The translations under genes and the position numbers were made by a program. The notes under the pieces were generated by a model. It made no database searches. It was not told where the DNA came from and saw only the letters and a program-made list of their open reading frames with translations. From Tribonema minus (taxonomy: Eukaryota > Sar > Xanthophyceae > Tribonematales > Tribonemataceae), in the NCBI GenBank assembly GCA_017506865.1, contig JAFCMP010000457.1, positions 682,001 to 746,000 on the forward strand: a stretch of DNA of 64,000 bases, written 5' to 3'. This document shows, piece after piece, positions 33,211 to 45,596 of this stretch (position 1 is the first letter of the stretch; each line of letters starts with the position of its first letter).

Positions 33211-36200
33211 TCACTTTCTCCGCCGCACCGCCGCCGCGCTGGCGAGCTCCGCGCCCGCGCCCTGCAGGCCGTCGGCGACGGCGCGCTGCACCAGCGCGCA
33301 GCGCGTCGCCGCGCGCTGCGCCGCGCCGCGCAGCGCCGCCACGCGCAGCCTGTAGAAGCAGCGCTGCAGCGCAGCGTACGCGCACGCGGCGCTCAGCGCG
33401 GCGGCGCACGCGCGGCGGCGGCGCCTCGCGCCGCGCCGCCGCTGCGCGCAGCGCCGCTGCGGCGGCGGCGGCGCGCAGCTGCGCCGCGTGCCGCGCGCGG
33501 CGACGTGCTGCGCCGCGGCGAGCGCGTCCTGCGCGAGGTTCTGGGCGTGCAGCTGTGCGGCGTATGGCCAAGACAGCGGAGCATCCGGTGGGGGGGGGGG
33601 GGGGGGGGGGGTGGAAGTCAACGGAGTGCAGAACTGAGGTGACTGGTTAAAAGTTGTTGCATGTGATGAGAGGGGCTCCAAGGTACCATTACATATAGCA
33701 GGCAGATGGAGGCCAAGAGGGTCAGAGATGCATGCTTCCAGACGGCGGTGGGGATGCGCGAAGAGGCCCTTGCATGCAAGGCAGCATGGCAGCCTCCAGT
33801 GCATGCAGTCACAAGTGCAGGCGCGACGGCGCGCCGGGCCGTCGCGCCGGGCAAGCTTCCCCCAACATGCTTGACCTGGCGTCAGCGGGAGCCGCCACAA
33901 GATGCAGAGATGGCGACGACCAAGGCGCCAACGCTCCGGCGACGACGCCACTTCACGCGCACCAGTGACGCTCCAAACACCGCAGCGGCCGCGGACAATA
34001 CAAACCCTGCTGCGGCAGGCGCGGAACCCACCTCATTCGGCGCCGCCGCGAACGCCTGCGCGCCGCCGCGCATCCTCTCCTCGAGGCGCCGCGCGCGCGG
34101 CGACGCGGGCGCAGCGCCGCCCGCAAACCTGCCGCCGCCGCTGCCATGATACAGCAGCGGCGGCGTGCATGCGCCGTCGCAGCAGTCCGCGGCGGCGGCG
34201 GCGGCGGCGCCGTCGGCGAGCAGCGCGCGCTTGAAGGCGGCGCGCTCCGCGTCGGCCCTGAACGCGGCGAGTGCGCGGTTCTCCTCCATGACGGACGCGC
34301 ACTCGCGGCGGAGGTCGCCGAGCTCGCTCTGCGTGTCCCGGCGCGCGTGCAGTGTGCAGGGCGGCGGCGGCGGGGGTGGGGTCGCAGCGCAGCAGCAGCG
34401 GCAGCAGCATATCGCGGAGCGCGCTGACAGATCAGTAGTGCATGCTGCTGCTCAGCAATTGTGATGGGTGGTGGGGTCAATGGGAGGCCAAGGGGGTTGC
34501 TGCCAGTCTAGCCGGTTTGTAGGGTGACTGGCGGCATGCACGACTCATCTGCCTGTTACGAGCTGCCTCGGTTCATCAAGCATCACTGCTCGGGCATCGG
34601 TGGGCCCACTGGATATCTGTGCTCGCCTCAAGAGCAAAATGTGTTGTCCGACTCGGTCAGAGCTGTTGGCGACTTGCAAACAAGACAAACAACATGTGTG
34701 ACTTTGCATGTCTGTCGTACGACCGGCTGCCAAGGTCAGCGACACTGTTGTGGAAGCTGTCAAACCTTGATGACGCCAACCGATGCAAGAGTCGCAGGTC
34801 GGACGCAGCTGTATTGGCGACCTCGCAGTCGCTTCTGAAGCACATGTGCTTGGGCAACCATCTGGCGCCGCAAACTCCTGCAGAGGCTGTACGAGCCACG
34901 GCCGCTGCGAACGCTACACAAAAGCCTGAAAAAAAAAAAAGAACCACATCAGTTTCACCATGCTAACATACCTGCGCGTGCTCCAGCGCCAGCTGCGTCT
35001 CGTGCACGAGCTTGCCGTCGCCGCAGTGCCCGCACGCGCCCTGCGCCGCCGTCGCCGCCGCCTCCGCCACCGCCAGCCGCGCCTCTGCGGCAGCGCGCGC
35101 GCCGCGCGCCGCGGCCAGCTCTGCCAGCAAATGCTTGCGCGTGCGTTCTGCGAGCTTGTCGCGCGCCGCGAGCGCCTCCGCCGAGCGCTGCGCGGCGCGC
35201 TGCTGCTGCCGCGCCGCGGCGGCGGCGGCGTGCGCGGCGGCGGCGTCCTCGCGCGCCGCGGCGAGGCAGTCCTGCAGCGCCTGCGCATGGGTGCGCAGAG
35301 CGGGACGAGGCGGACGGCGGAGATGAGCAGGACGAGCGCGCATCGCGCAGACGTGCGCTCGCACACTGCGCGCCGAGCTTGCAACCAAGTCACCATGTAC
35401 AATTGCTGCATGCGGTGCGGCGCACTGCTGTTGCGTTTGACTGCGCTACAGAGGGTCGCACCTGCAGCTGCGCCTGCGCTTCAGCAGCGGCGGCCGCTGC
35501 CGCTGCGCGCTCCGCCTCCGCGCGTGCCTCCGCGCCCGCGGCATCGCTGCGCGCTCTCTCCAGGTCAGCGCTCAGCGCCGCCGCGTCCGCAAGCGCGCGC
35601 TCCGCGTGCAGCTCGAGCTCGCGCAAGCGCGCCCCTCCTGGACAGCAGCGGCAGGCACACACGGTGAGCGACTGACCCTAACCCTAACCCATGACCCCCA
35701 CCCTCATTCTAGCTCTAATCCTAGTTGTAACGCTAACCTAACTTTTGGCAGCTTGGCATGTGCGACATAGCGGCGGGCCGGTCACGTTGGTCGCAACGCT
35801 GTGCCGGTGTGCTGTGCGGCAGCGGCGAGCACGGCGGCGGCGACGGCCAATTGCGTATGGCGGCGGCAAGGTGGAAGCGGCGGCGACATGTGACCCGGGG
35901 TGGGTGGGCGCATGCGGGGGTGCGCAAGGGAGACACTTGAGGTGGGTGCGACAGTGGCCATCAAATTTGCCTCAGAGAGGCGCTGTGACTCAACCCATGC
36001 ACAAAGTACCTACACAGCGCCATGGCCTTCCAAGCGAGAGCTAGACGCATAACGTTGCCACCATCCACAGTGCTCAGCAACTCACCGGCGTCCGCCGCCT
36101 CCTTCGCAGCCGCCTTCGCCGCCACCACCGCGCCGTCGAGCTGCGCGCAGGCACCCCGGGCCTGCGTCAGTTCCAGCGTAACCGCCTCGACGCGTGACCT

Positions 36201-36668
36201 GAGCGCTGCTGCCGTGTCGTTCAGCGCAGCCTCGCGCGTCGCCGCCGCCGCGGCGGCGCGCTCCCACTTAGCCTCCGCCGCTGTAAAGACATGCTGCAGA
36301 GTCGCAAGAGCCTGCACGGTGCACGGCAAGGCGGTATGAGGCGTTAGCATGTGACGTGCTGGTGGCGCGCTAGACTATACGAAGCGTGGCGGCAGCCGTT
36401 CTAGCGTCACACGGTGCGGGAGGTGAACTGCGCAACCCACGGGTGGTGAGGTCGGAAATCGTGCTACAGTCGTCTGCATCTCAAGTCGCACGTCTCCGCC
36501 TTCATATCACAGCAGGTGCAGCAGGCACCGCCATAACCTTTCACGAGTTAATCAAGCACACCCGCACTGTCGGCGCCGCACGAGCAAATGGATGCGTGAT
36601 GCACGCCGCGCATGCAGTGCCGCCCGTGGAGCGCCGCTGCAGTACTGGCATCCGTTGCACCAGCCCCC

Positions 36669-36710
<42 letters not shown>

Positions 36711-39700
36711 CGCATCAAGAAAGGCACCGGCACATCGCCCTTCATACCATGAGCACTGCCATTGCGCTCACCTTCGCCGCAGCATCGCGCGACGTGCAGC
36801 AGCGCTCCGCCTCCGCGCGCAGCGCCGCCGCCTGCTGCGTGAGCGCGTCGAGCCGCTCCTCCCGCGCAGCCAGCTGCCGCGCGTGCTCAACTTCAACTTG
36901 AAGTGCGGCGTCCCCGGCGTGCGCGGCGTCGTCCTCGCGCGCCGCGGCGTGCTCCTGCGCCACCGCTTCCGCCCTGTCGGAACACGGAATTCCATCAGTC
37001 TTGATCAGTCTTGCAGGTCAATGTGTGATGCTGCTGCGTTCCCCCCACTGGGGTGCGCCCAGCTACAGCAGTGCGCTGATGCACGCACTTCGAATATGAA
37101 GTTGGAAGCACGCAGCAGCAAAAGTGATAGTCACGGCGCAGGCGCTTGCCGCAAATCGTGCTGTCACTGGCATGTTGAAGTGCGAGCATCGATGAAGACT
37201 CGGAGGCGGCAGCCGCGGGGCGTGCAACATCATCAATGACGGTGCTGCGCAGACACCGCGCAGGAGCAGAATAAGCACGACACAACAGCGTCTACACCCG
37301 CACGCAGCCAGGCAGACATCGGGAACGCGCACCTGTGCGCTGTGTGCCGCCACGCCGTCGCCGCCGCCGCCAGGCACGCGCGCCGCCACGCGTCAAAGCC
37401 GCACGTCAGCCGTCGCCTGCCGGCCGCCAGCGCCAGCCCACGCACGGCCCGCGCGCGCAGCCGCTGCTGCGCGGCGTTGAGTTGCAGCCGCCGCAGCGCC
37501 CCTGCGGCGCGCCGCGCGTCACACGCGCCCGCCACCAGCCACAGACACTGCGCGCAAGCACGCGCTCGCAGCCGCTGCGCTTCCGCCTCCGCCTCTGCGC
37601 GGAGGCGGTGCGCGTATTGCGCGTGTGCCTCGGCGAGCTGGCGCTCGCGCACGTCGCCGGCGCGCTCCGCCGCGCGCGCCGCGTCCGCCGCCGCCTCCGC
37701 CGCTGCCGCCCGCGCGCGCTCCAGCTCCGCGGCGCTGCGCTCCTCGGCAGCGCGTACCGCAGCAGCGCCGCGCTCCTCCGCCGCGTGCGCGGCGGTGACG
37801 GCGGCCTGCAGGTCCCGGCGCGCCTTCGCGAGCTGCCGCGCCGCGGCGCGCTTGGCGGCGGCGTGCTGCGCGGTCTCCGCCCGCAGCTGCGCCAGCTGAA
37901 CGCTGCCGTTCTCCGCCGCTGCCTCCGCGGCGTCCGCGCGCGCGCGCGCCGCCGCCGCCTCCTCCCGCGCCGCCGCCGCCGCCGCGCCGCCCTCCGCCGC
38001 CTCGCCGCGCGCCGCCGCCGCCGCTGCGCTCAGCGCATCGCGCTCGCCGCGCAACGCCGCCGCCGCAGCCTGCGCTGCCTCGTGCGCGCGCCGCAGCAGC
38101 GCGAGCTCCTCGCGCAGCTGATCTGCCTCGCCGCGGAGAGCGGCGCCGGTGGCGGCTTGCGCGGCAGCGTCGGCGCGCGCGGCGTCGCCATGCGACTGCA
38201 GCGCGCCGCAGCGCCGCGACAGGTCCTCGTGCCGCGCCGCTGCCGCGGCTGCAGCGGCGCGTGCCTCGCCGATTTCGGCGTCCTTCGCTGCAAGCGCCGC
38301 CTGCGCCTGTAGCAGCGGCGATCGTGGTGCAGGTTATGAGAGAGGTGATGGTCACTGTTGCGCCGCTGCGGGCGTATTTGACCGCGTGCAGGGACTGCCG
38401 CTGCGTGTGTGTTCCGTGACTCAGCAGCACATGTGCCGCAATGCTCCTGCCCCTTTGCTCTGCATGTGTTCTGCCTCGATGAGCCCTACACCGCCCAAGC
38501 GCGCCAGGGGTCAGGCATAGGGTGAGGCTCAGGCAGGGTCCAGCGGCCTCTCTAGGTTAGGGTTAGAGTGAGGGCTAGGCACTGAGCACTGACTTGCGAG
38601 CCCCCTCACGCGCTTGCCCACACGAGACCTCTCGCGCACGAGCCGCAACGTGGCTTTAGGGTCAGGGTTCGGGGTAGTGCACATGCGCACATTGCCACAC
38701 ACCGCGCACCCAACATGCATACGCTGCGCACCTGATTCAGATCAGCGGCTGCTCGGGCAGCCTCAGCGCGGAGCACTGCCTCAGCCGAGGACCGTTCCGC
38801 GGAGGCCGCTTCCAGGGCGCGTTCCGCAGCACGCGCGCGCTGCTCCGCGGTGTCCGCACGCGCCGCCGCCTGCGACAGGGCCTCCGCAGCGCCGCTCTGG
38901 GCGTCGCGGCGCAGCGCTGCTTCGCGCTCTGTCGCCGCGCGCGCCGCCGCGAGCTCCCGCTGCAGCTGCGCCGCGGCGGCGCCAGCCTGCTCGCTCTGGG
39001 TTTCGCCTGCGCCGGAGGAGAGGGCACAGGCCCGAGAACGCTGTCACGCGTGCGTGTGGCGCGAGGGCGTTTGCGGCGTGCTCTTAGTAGCGAGCGGAGA
39101 TCGTGCGCTGGCGTCGCTGCGTTGACACGCCTGGAAGCGCGCGCCCGCTGCTCGCGCGACTGTGTCCGCTGCTGCAGCGGCACACAGCACGTGGTTCTCG
39201 ACAGCTCGTGCTGTCAGCAGCGGCAGCGGCGTGAACATAGCTCAGAGCCTGCAGATATGCTGCCACAATTGCGATCGCGCACTTCACACGACCACGCCAA
39301 CCTCGCACTGCAGCGTTCTCACCTGCGGCGTCAGCGGCGCGGCAGCGGCGCCGCGCGTCCCGCTCCGCCGCGCGCGCCCGCTCCGCCGCCGCCTCCGCCG
39401 CAGCGCGCGCGTCCGCCACCTCGCCTTCCAGCCGCAGCTTCTCCGCCGCCAGTGCCTCTAGGGCACGTGTTTGAGAGTCCCGCGCACTGCGTGCCTCGTC
39501 GCGTTCGACGAGCGCTGCCGCAAGGGCTGCCTCGGCCGCGCGCGCGCGCGCCGCGCTGGCGGCGGCGGCGGACTGCGCCTGCGGCGGTCGCGGAAGGCGG
39601 TGCGGAGGCATGGCGTTTGGTCAGGCTGCGCGCACGTCGACGATGCTGCAAGTGCCAGCGCAGGGCATGCTCACCCGGCGGTCCAGTCCATGCATCTGCC

Positions 39701-42700
39701 GCGAGCACTGTGACGTGCCATGGAAGTGCCAGAAGACATCTGCCAAGACAGCACACATGAGTCGGTGATGCGGAGCGGCAGCGCCGTTGGCAATGTGCTC
39801 CATACCAGTGCTGCAGTCGCGTCACGGAGGCGCGCATTGCGGCGACGCGGCCTGCAATCTGTGCGTGTCACTCCGCCTGCGCACAACACTCAGCTGCTGT
39901 CGAGGCAACATGAGCCCCCGGCACCTTGCCGCTTACAGTCATGCGCAACACGCCCAGCAGCAGCCAGCAGCAGCAGCAGCAGCGTCAGCGCCAGACAACG
40001 CTGCCGCTGCGTCCCCACCTGCAGCTGCGCCTCGCCCACCGCCAAAGCGTGCCGCGACCGCTCCGCAGACCACCGCTCCGCCGCCGTGTGCGCGTCCGCT
40101 CTCAGCGCCACTGCCGCCGCCTTCGCCGCCGCTGCGGCCTGCCGCGCGGCGTCGCGCTCCTCGGCGGCGGCGGCGACGCGCTGCCCCGCTGCCGCCAGCT
40201 GGTCCTCGTGCTCTGCTGCCGCTCGCGCGCCTGCCGCTGCCACCGCCGCCGCTGCCTCCTGCGCAGCGCGCTCGCGCCGCGCGGCATCGCGGCTCAGCTC
40301 GTTGCGCGCCTGCGCGGCGGCAGCAGCAGCGGCGGCAGCAACAGCGGCGGCGCGCGACGGTGACGCATGTCGCGTTGAGACGTATGCTACAGGACAGGGG
40401 CGTGATGCCTACACGCGTGTGCTGCTGCTGAGCAACGGCAGGCCGCAAACGTGGCACGGCCGCCGCCGGCGCTTCGAAAAAGCGAACTCCTTTACTCACG
40501 CTCGGCTGAGGCTCTGCTGTGCGCTGTGATAAATCTTGGTTTCAGGTCAGCGAGCTGCCGCTGCGAGTCTCCTCGCAGTGGCTATTGCGACAGTGCTGCG
40601 ACGGCGCGGTCGGTGGGCAGCGCCGCGCCGCCCTGCACTCGCGCCATGTACACATGCATCATCATCGTTGAGAGGCACGCATGTGAAACCGCACGTGTGG
40701 GCTGCCGGCTCAGCAGCCCGGTGCGCTGCTTGTCCCCGCTGCTTCTCGTGTAGACACGCCATGGGGCTGAAGCGGCTCACTCCACGCGCACATGCTGCAA
40801 ACGGCCGCTGCTGCGTCTAGTTTGCCGCACTGCTCGGCATCGCCAACCCCTCTACCTACGCATCGATTCCGCACAGCGCGGCATGCACTGCTGCGCACCG
40901 TCTCAAGCGCGGCGCGCGCCTCTCGCGCCTCCGCCTGCGCCGCGGCGGCGGCGTCCCGCGCCTCGCACGACGCCGCCGCCGCCGCGCTCAGCTCCTGCAC
41001 GACGCGCTGCAGCTCGCGCCGCGCCGCCGCCGCGTCCGCCTCCGCCGCCGCCCGCGCCGCTGCCGCCTCGCGCAGCTGCTGCGTGAGGGCTGCCGCGGCG
41101 CGCTCGCCTGCTGCCGCGCGCTCTTCGCCGGCGGCGGCAGCATCTTGCGCGCGCCGCATCTGCTCGCGCAGCGCGGAGACTTCGCCGTTCAGCCGCGCGT
41201 GCTCTGCCGCCGCCGCCGCTGCCGCAGCCGCTGCTGCTGCGTCATTGGTACTGAGCACTGCGCGAGCGCTGTCGAGCTGGCTCTGCAGCTCTGCGTCGCG
41301 CGCCGCGGCGGATGTCGCTGCGGAGCGCTGCTGCTCTTGCAGCTGAGCGACAGTGGCTGCCAGTGCCGCGCGCTCTTCCTCCTGCGTAGCATGCGGTTGT
41401 AGGATGCGCGGGCGGGGGGCATGTTGACGCCATCTTGTTTGAGTGACACCATCGGTTTGAGGCAGACGGCAAGGAACTTGGTGGTGGGATGGTGCGCGTG
41501 CGCGCTGGCCGGGCGACTGGGGGGAGAATTGCCACAGCTGTGGAGACGCTGGAAGATGACCACCTGCAAGCTGGCAAGTGGTAACGTGCCGCAACAGCGT
41601 GTGGCCTAAGTAGAACCTGCGATGCACCCATCCTGTAGCACACGTTTGGACACTTGGATGCTCTACTGCTGCAGTGACAGCCCCGCGCTTCTTCAAGACA
41701 CCCCTTTCCTTCGTTCATTCAGCACAGACTCCACCGCTTCACTACAGCCACACACAGCCCGCAACAGCGCCTAGTCAGGAGTGGCGCCTCACCTTGCGCC
41801 TGGCCAGCTCTTCCGCTGCAGCAGCGCCCCGCGCCGCTGCCGCCGTGCGCTCAGTCAGCGCCGCCACCGAGCGTCGCGCCTCCGCCAACTCGCAACGGTC
41901 CCTGTCCACCACGACTCCGTTGACATCCGCACCGATCCAGGCTGCGAGCGCTTGCTGCCTTATGGCACTTACGCTCTCCCCGCCTAGGACCCAGGACTCA
42001 GTTTCCTCCGCAGAGCGCGAGGCAGGGGCTGCGTGCCGCCTGTGCCCGTCCACGCGCTCCCCCTCCAGGTGCGCGGGGGCGGACGCCATGCGCCGCCGCA
42101 CTTGCGCGAGCGGATCGCCAGGCTCGCTGAGCAGCGCTGCTGCTGCTGCCGCTGCTGCTGGCCTCGCCTCCTCCTGCACATCAGCACCATCTACCGGCAC
42201 CGCCGCCTTAACTGCATGCACGTGCGGCCGCGCCGCGCTGCGCAGGCTGCGCGTCGCCTCCGCCGACGCTGCAACCGCCTTCCGCTGCCCGGCGGTGTCC
42301 GTCGCATGCGCCGCTGCCGGCGCCGCCGCTGCTGCTGCTGCCTCCGCAGCGGCGCGCGCCTCCGCCAGCCCCGCCCGCAGCGCAGCGATATCGGACTCGC
42401 GCTGCCGCGCCGCCGCGCGCGACGCCGCCAACTCCGACTCCGCAGCGCGCCGCGCAATGAGCAGCTGCTGCTCAGCGGCGTCGTGGGCGGCGGCGAGGTC
42501 GCGGGCGGCGGCGATGCGCGCGGCGTGCGCAGCGTCCGCCGCGGCGGCGGCGGCGGCGCCGCGCAGCGACGCCGCCTGCGCCCTCACCGCGTCCAGGTCG
42601 CGCAGCGCTGCCGCCAGCTCCGCCGCCTGCGCGTTGGCACACATGCACACAGTACAGAGGTTGCTGAAGGATCGGTGCTAAAGGTCGAGGAGGAGTACAA

Positions 42701-44236
42701 TGTGGCGAAGATGCTCCGCGTAGGTACTTGTGAAAGACGCCTACGGCATCAGTGTGTTGGCGCTGCCATCGCCTGTTGGCGTGGGTTCACTCCACACTAC
42801 TCGGTCTGACAGGCGCATCAGCTCGCAGCCTGCAACTGCGCGGCGACGGCTCACGCAAGCTTGCGTGCGCCGCTGCTTCTCCGACAGTCGCTTGACGCGA
42901 GACTGCAGAACTCAGTCGCACGGGCTCGCGCCAGGCTGGCGCCAAGCGACTGCTGCTGGCGCGCCTCGCATTGCGCCGTGCTGTACTCTTTGCACTACCC
43001 CTAATGTTGGGATGGAGTGCACTTCAAGGTGCGCGGTGCCGTAGAGGTGGTGAGATATGTAGCTCGGCGGCCCCCGACACACGTCATCAGTGCTCAGCAC
43101 CGCACCTGAGCGCTGCGCGCAGCCTCCGCACCACGCGCCTCCTCGCGCAGCCGCGCCAGCTCCGACGCCGCGCGCGCCGCGCCGTCCCGCAGCACGTCGT
43201 GCTCCGCCGCCAGCGCCGCCAGCTCCCGCTCCCGCCGGTGCGCGTCGCTCGCGGCAGCGGCGAGCGCGTGCGGCAGCGGCGCAGGCGCATCGGCACATGC
43301 GGCAGATGTAATATGGGGGCACTCAATAGACTGCTCGGCGTGTGCTGGGTCGCCGCCGGCGGTGCTGCCCTCATCGCCACTGGCGCCGCCGCCGCCGCCG
43401 CAGCAGCTGCTGCCGTCCCACGCGCGGCAGCTCGGGTCGGTGATCGCGCTGAAGTTGAGGGCCCGCGCGCCGTGACCGCCGCCGCCGCTGTGGTCAACTG
43501 CGCTGCCGCCGCCGCCGCCGCCGCCGCATTTGGACGGTGACTCCTCCGGCGACAGCCTCTGCTGCTGCCGCAGGTGCTGCAGCTGCGAGCGCTGCTTCCG
43601 CGGCGGCGGCGGCGACTCCGGTGCGGCGCGCTCCTCCCCGTGCGCGCGCTGCAGCTGCCGCCGAAGCCCCTCCAGCTGCGCGCGGTACGCGGCGCAGCTG
43701 CGGCAGCGGCGCGCCGCCGCGCCGCCTGGCAGCACGGACGGCCAGTCATCCAGCTCCAGCGTCGCGTCCGCGAGGGCTGCGCGCTGATCGCGCAGCCTGG
43801 CCAGCAGCGCATCGCGAGCGGCGTCGAGGTCGTTGGCATGGGCGGCGGGCAGCGCGGAGAGCAGCAAGTCGCGCTGGCAGTTGAGCTCCGCGAGGGTGCT
43901 CCAGAGGCCCTCCAGCCTGGCGCTGGCGTCGTCGACGGCGGCCTCGCCGTGCCTCACCTCCTCCGCGAAGAGCTCCGCGGTGAGGTCCAGGAAGAGCGCC
44001 AGCGCCAGCGAGTCGTGCTGCGTCTGGTGCTCCTGCTGCGCCTCTTCAAGAAGTTCTTGATGTTGGAAGAGAGGCCTGCCCTCGGGGTGCAGGCGGTCCT
44101 CCACGAGCTGCAGCAGATCGTTGTGCAAGAATGCAGTGCTGCTGCTGGTGGGCGGGCTGAGTGCCGCAGCCTTGCGCAGCTCCAGTAGCACCGCATGCAG
44201 AACCTGCTCGGCGGCCGCTGCTGCATCCATGCTCAT
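33211..44236 (-). CDS. Very large alanine-rich coiled-coil protein, 13 exons
   Basis: Exons: 44236-43106, 42626-41793, 41381-40899, 40309-40019, 39578-39323, 39006-38732, 38306-37333, 36973-36772, 36311-36086, 35637-35462, 35280-34972, 34328-34032 and 33552-33211. All twelve junctions keep frame (phases 0,0,0,0,1,0,2,0,1,0,0,0), giving about 1,931 residues. I do not recognise a family. The amino 180 residues look globular or helical (NDLLQLVEDRLHPEGRPLF, LFLDLTAELFAEEV, LNCQRDLLLSALPAAHANDL). After a Gly-rich linker nearly everything is heptad-like Ala/Glu/Arg coiled coil. Near residues 1330-1410 the pattern changes to Trp/Cys/Arg helices (CAQCLWLVAGACDARRA, GFDAWRRACLAAAATAW), loosely like SFI1 centrin-binding repeats, and exon 13 is similar. 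Most exons end CAG before the intron and begin GCN. A cytoskeletal or centrosomal scaffold is inference. It could be two genes, but unbroken phase argues for one. Confidence 0.7.
35676..35690 (-). repeat. Interstitial telomeric repeat in a coiled-coil gene intron
   Basis: Two and a half CCCTAA units on the plus strand. They lie about 35 bp upstream of the 3' splice site before exon 10 (starts 35637 on the minus strand). A second short tract, TAGGTTAGGGTTAG, lies in the intron at 38553-38566. Confidence 0.85.
36670..36709 (+). repeat. Pure C homopolymer of about 40 bases
   Basis: An uninterrupted C run lies in the intron after exon 8 of the coiled-coil gene. It is the longest homopolymer in the window. 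Such runs are prone to length error in sequencing. Confidence 0.9.
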
Positions 44237-45596
44237 GCCACTACTGCGCCGTGTTGGCGTGTTGGCCGACTTAGGTCAGCCAAGTTCCTTCTGATGTTGA
44301 CAGCAGGGTCTGCATTCGGTGGCTACACAGCAGAGTCACATGACGCCAGACGGTGAGAGTGCAGCGGGCTGTGTCGCTGCAAGACTTTGCGGTACCTGCC
44401 CCTGCAGGCTGCTGCCTGCAGCTGCTGCGCAGGCGAAAAAATTGGGCAACGGCTGCATTTTTGTGGCCCCTCAAAACCTACTTGGCTAGGGTTTAAAAAC
44501 CGTCTTCCTTGAAGGACACATCGAGCAACGAGAAGTCAGATGTTATTTTGTTGCCTGCTGTATCCGTATGACTACGGCATTCAAGCCTGATTGATCCTCA
44601 TGGGAAGTTTTCAACCTTTGCTCTACATAGTGTCGAAGGCACACAGCAGGTTCATCATGCCAACCCAGGACCCACTGCATACATGTGCCAATGAATCTGG
44701 TTCAGTAGCTTTAACCAGCATAGCGAATGCGCGCAGGCTAAACGTGCAACATGCACCGATACACACAAGAAAAAGACGCCCGTCGCTGCGGCTAACTGGG
44801 ATGGCCGAGCAAGAGTTCACAATCGTGGACATGTTAAAAAAACGGCGACCGCCGAATTCTGGTATCGGTAGTGACCATACATGCTGCTCAACGAGGGCAG
44901 ACAACAAGGCAACCGCACTTCAATGCTGAAAGTGCTAAATAGGAGCGCTGCATTGTACACATTCAAATTACAGTGTGGTGATCTGAAGGGCAGAATCCCC
45001 AATGGCGGAGCTGCCAACCACTGTATCCTAACAGGCACGAGTGCCGCTGCCGACCCAGGTAGGTAGGTAAAAGCGCGAGCAAGGACGCTGCCACGCTTCT
45101 TCATAAATGCGCAGTCTGTCCTGAGAACTGACGCCTCCCGCCTTCCCCCACTTGCGCCTATTCCACGCGCTAGGAGCATACCGTCATGAACAGTCTTTAA
45201 ACATGTGAGACGCCTCGCGAGCGCGCTTTCACGCCAGCACGGCACAGCAGCGGCGGACCGTTGGCAACACGTGACTATCTGCAAAGCTTCTGGCGCCGCT
45301 GACAGCGGCGGCGCGGCGGCTGCACTAGCGCAGCATCGCAGCGCCGCAGCGTACGCTGATTTTGCCTGTCACGCCCAAGGCACAGCGGCCGCGTAATTAC
45401 ATGTACACAGCCGCTCAGCACGGTGGCATGATCCGTTGTGCCGTCACAGCGGTCCCTGACTCCCCCCCGTACCAGCCTAGTCCCCCCTTCCCCCCCGCCC
45501 TCTGCCCTCCAGATGGGGGGGGGGGGGGGGGGGGGAGGGGGGGGGGGAGCACAGCGCGCCGCATCTCAGCGGACGTCGCAATGCCGTCAGCACGAG
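44237..45596. other. Intergenic region between coiled-coil gene and MEMO1
   Basis: About 1.36 kb between the start of the coiled-coil gene and the stop codon of MEMO1. It is less GC-rich in its centre (44500-45000), then has G and C runs at 45470-45550. Short open frames on both strands show no motifs. It probably holds the coiled-coil gene promoter next to 44237. Confidence 0.4.

Noticed and set aside
37335-38312. Plus-strand open frame of 325 residues
   Set aside because: It is Arg/Leu-rich, antisense to coiled-coil exon 7, and has no start context or splice support.
41674-42681. Plus-strand open frame of 335 residues
   Set aside because: Antisense shadow of exon 2 of the coiled-coil gene. 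The Ala/Ser-rich composition mirrors the minus-strand codons.
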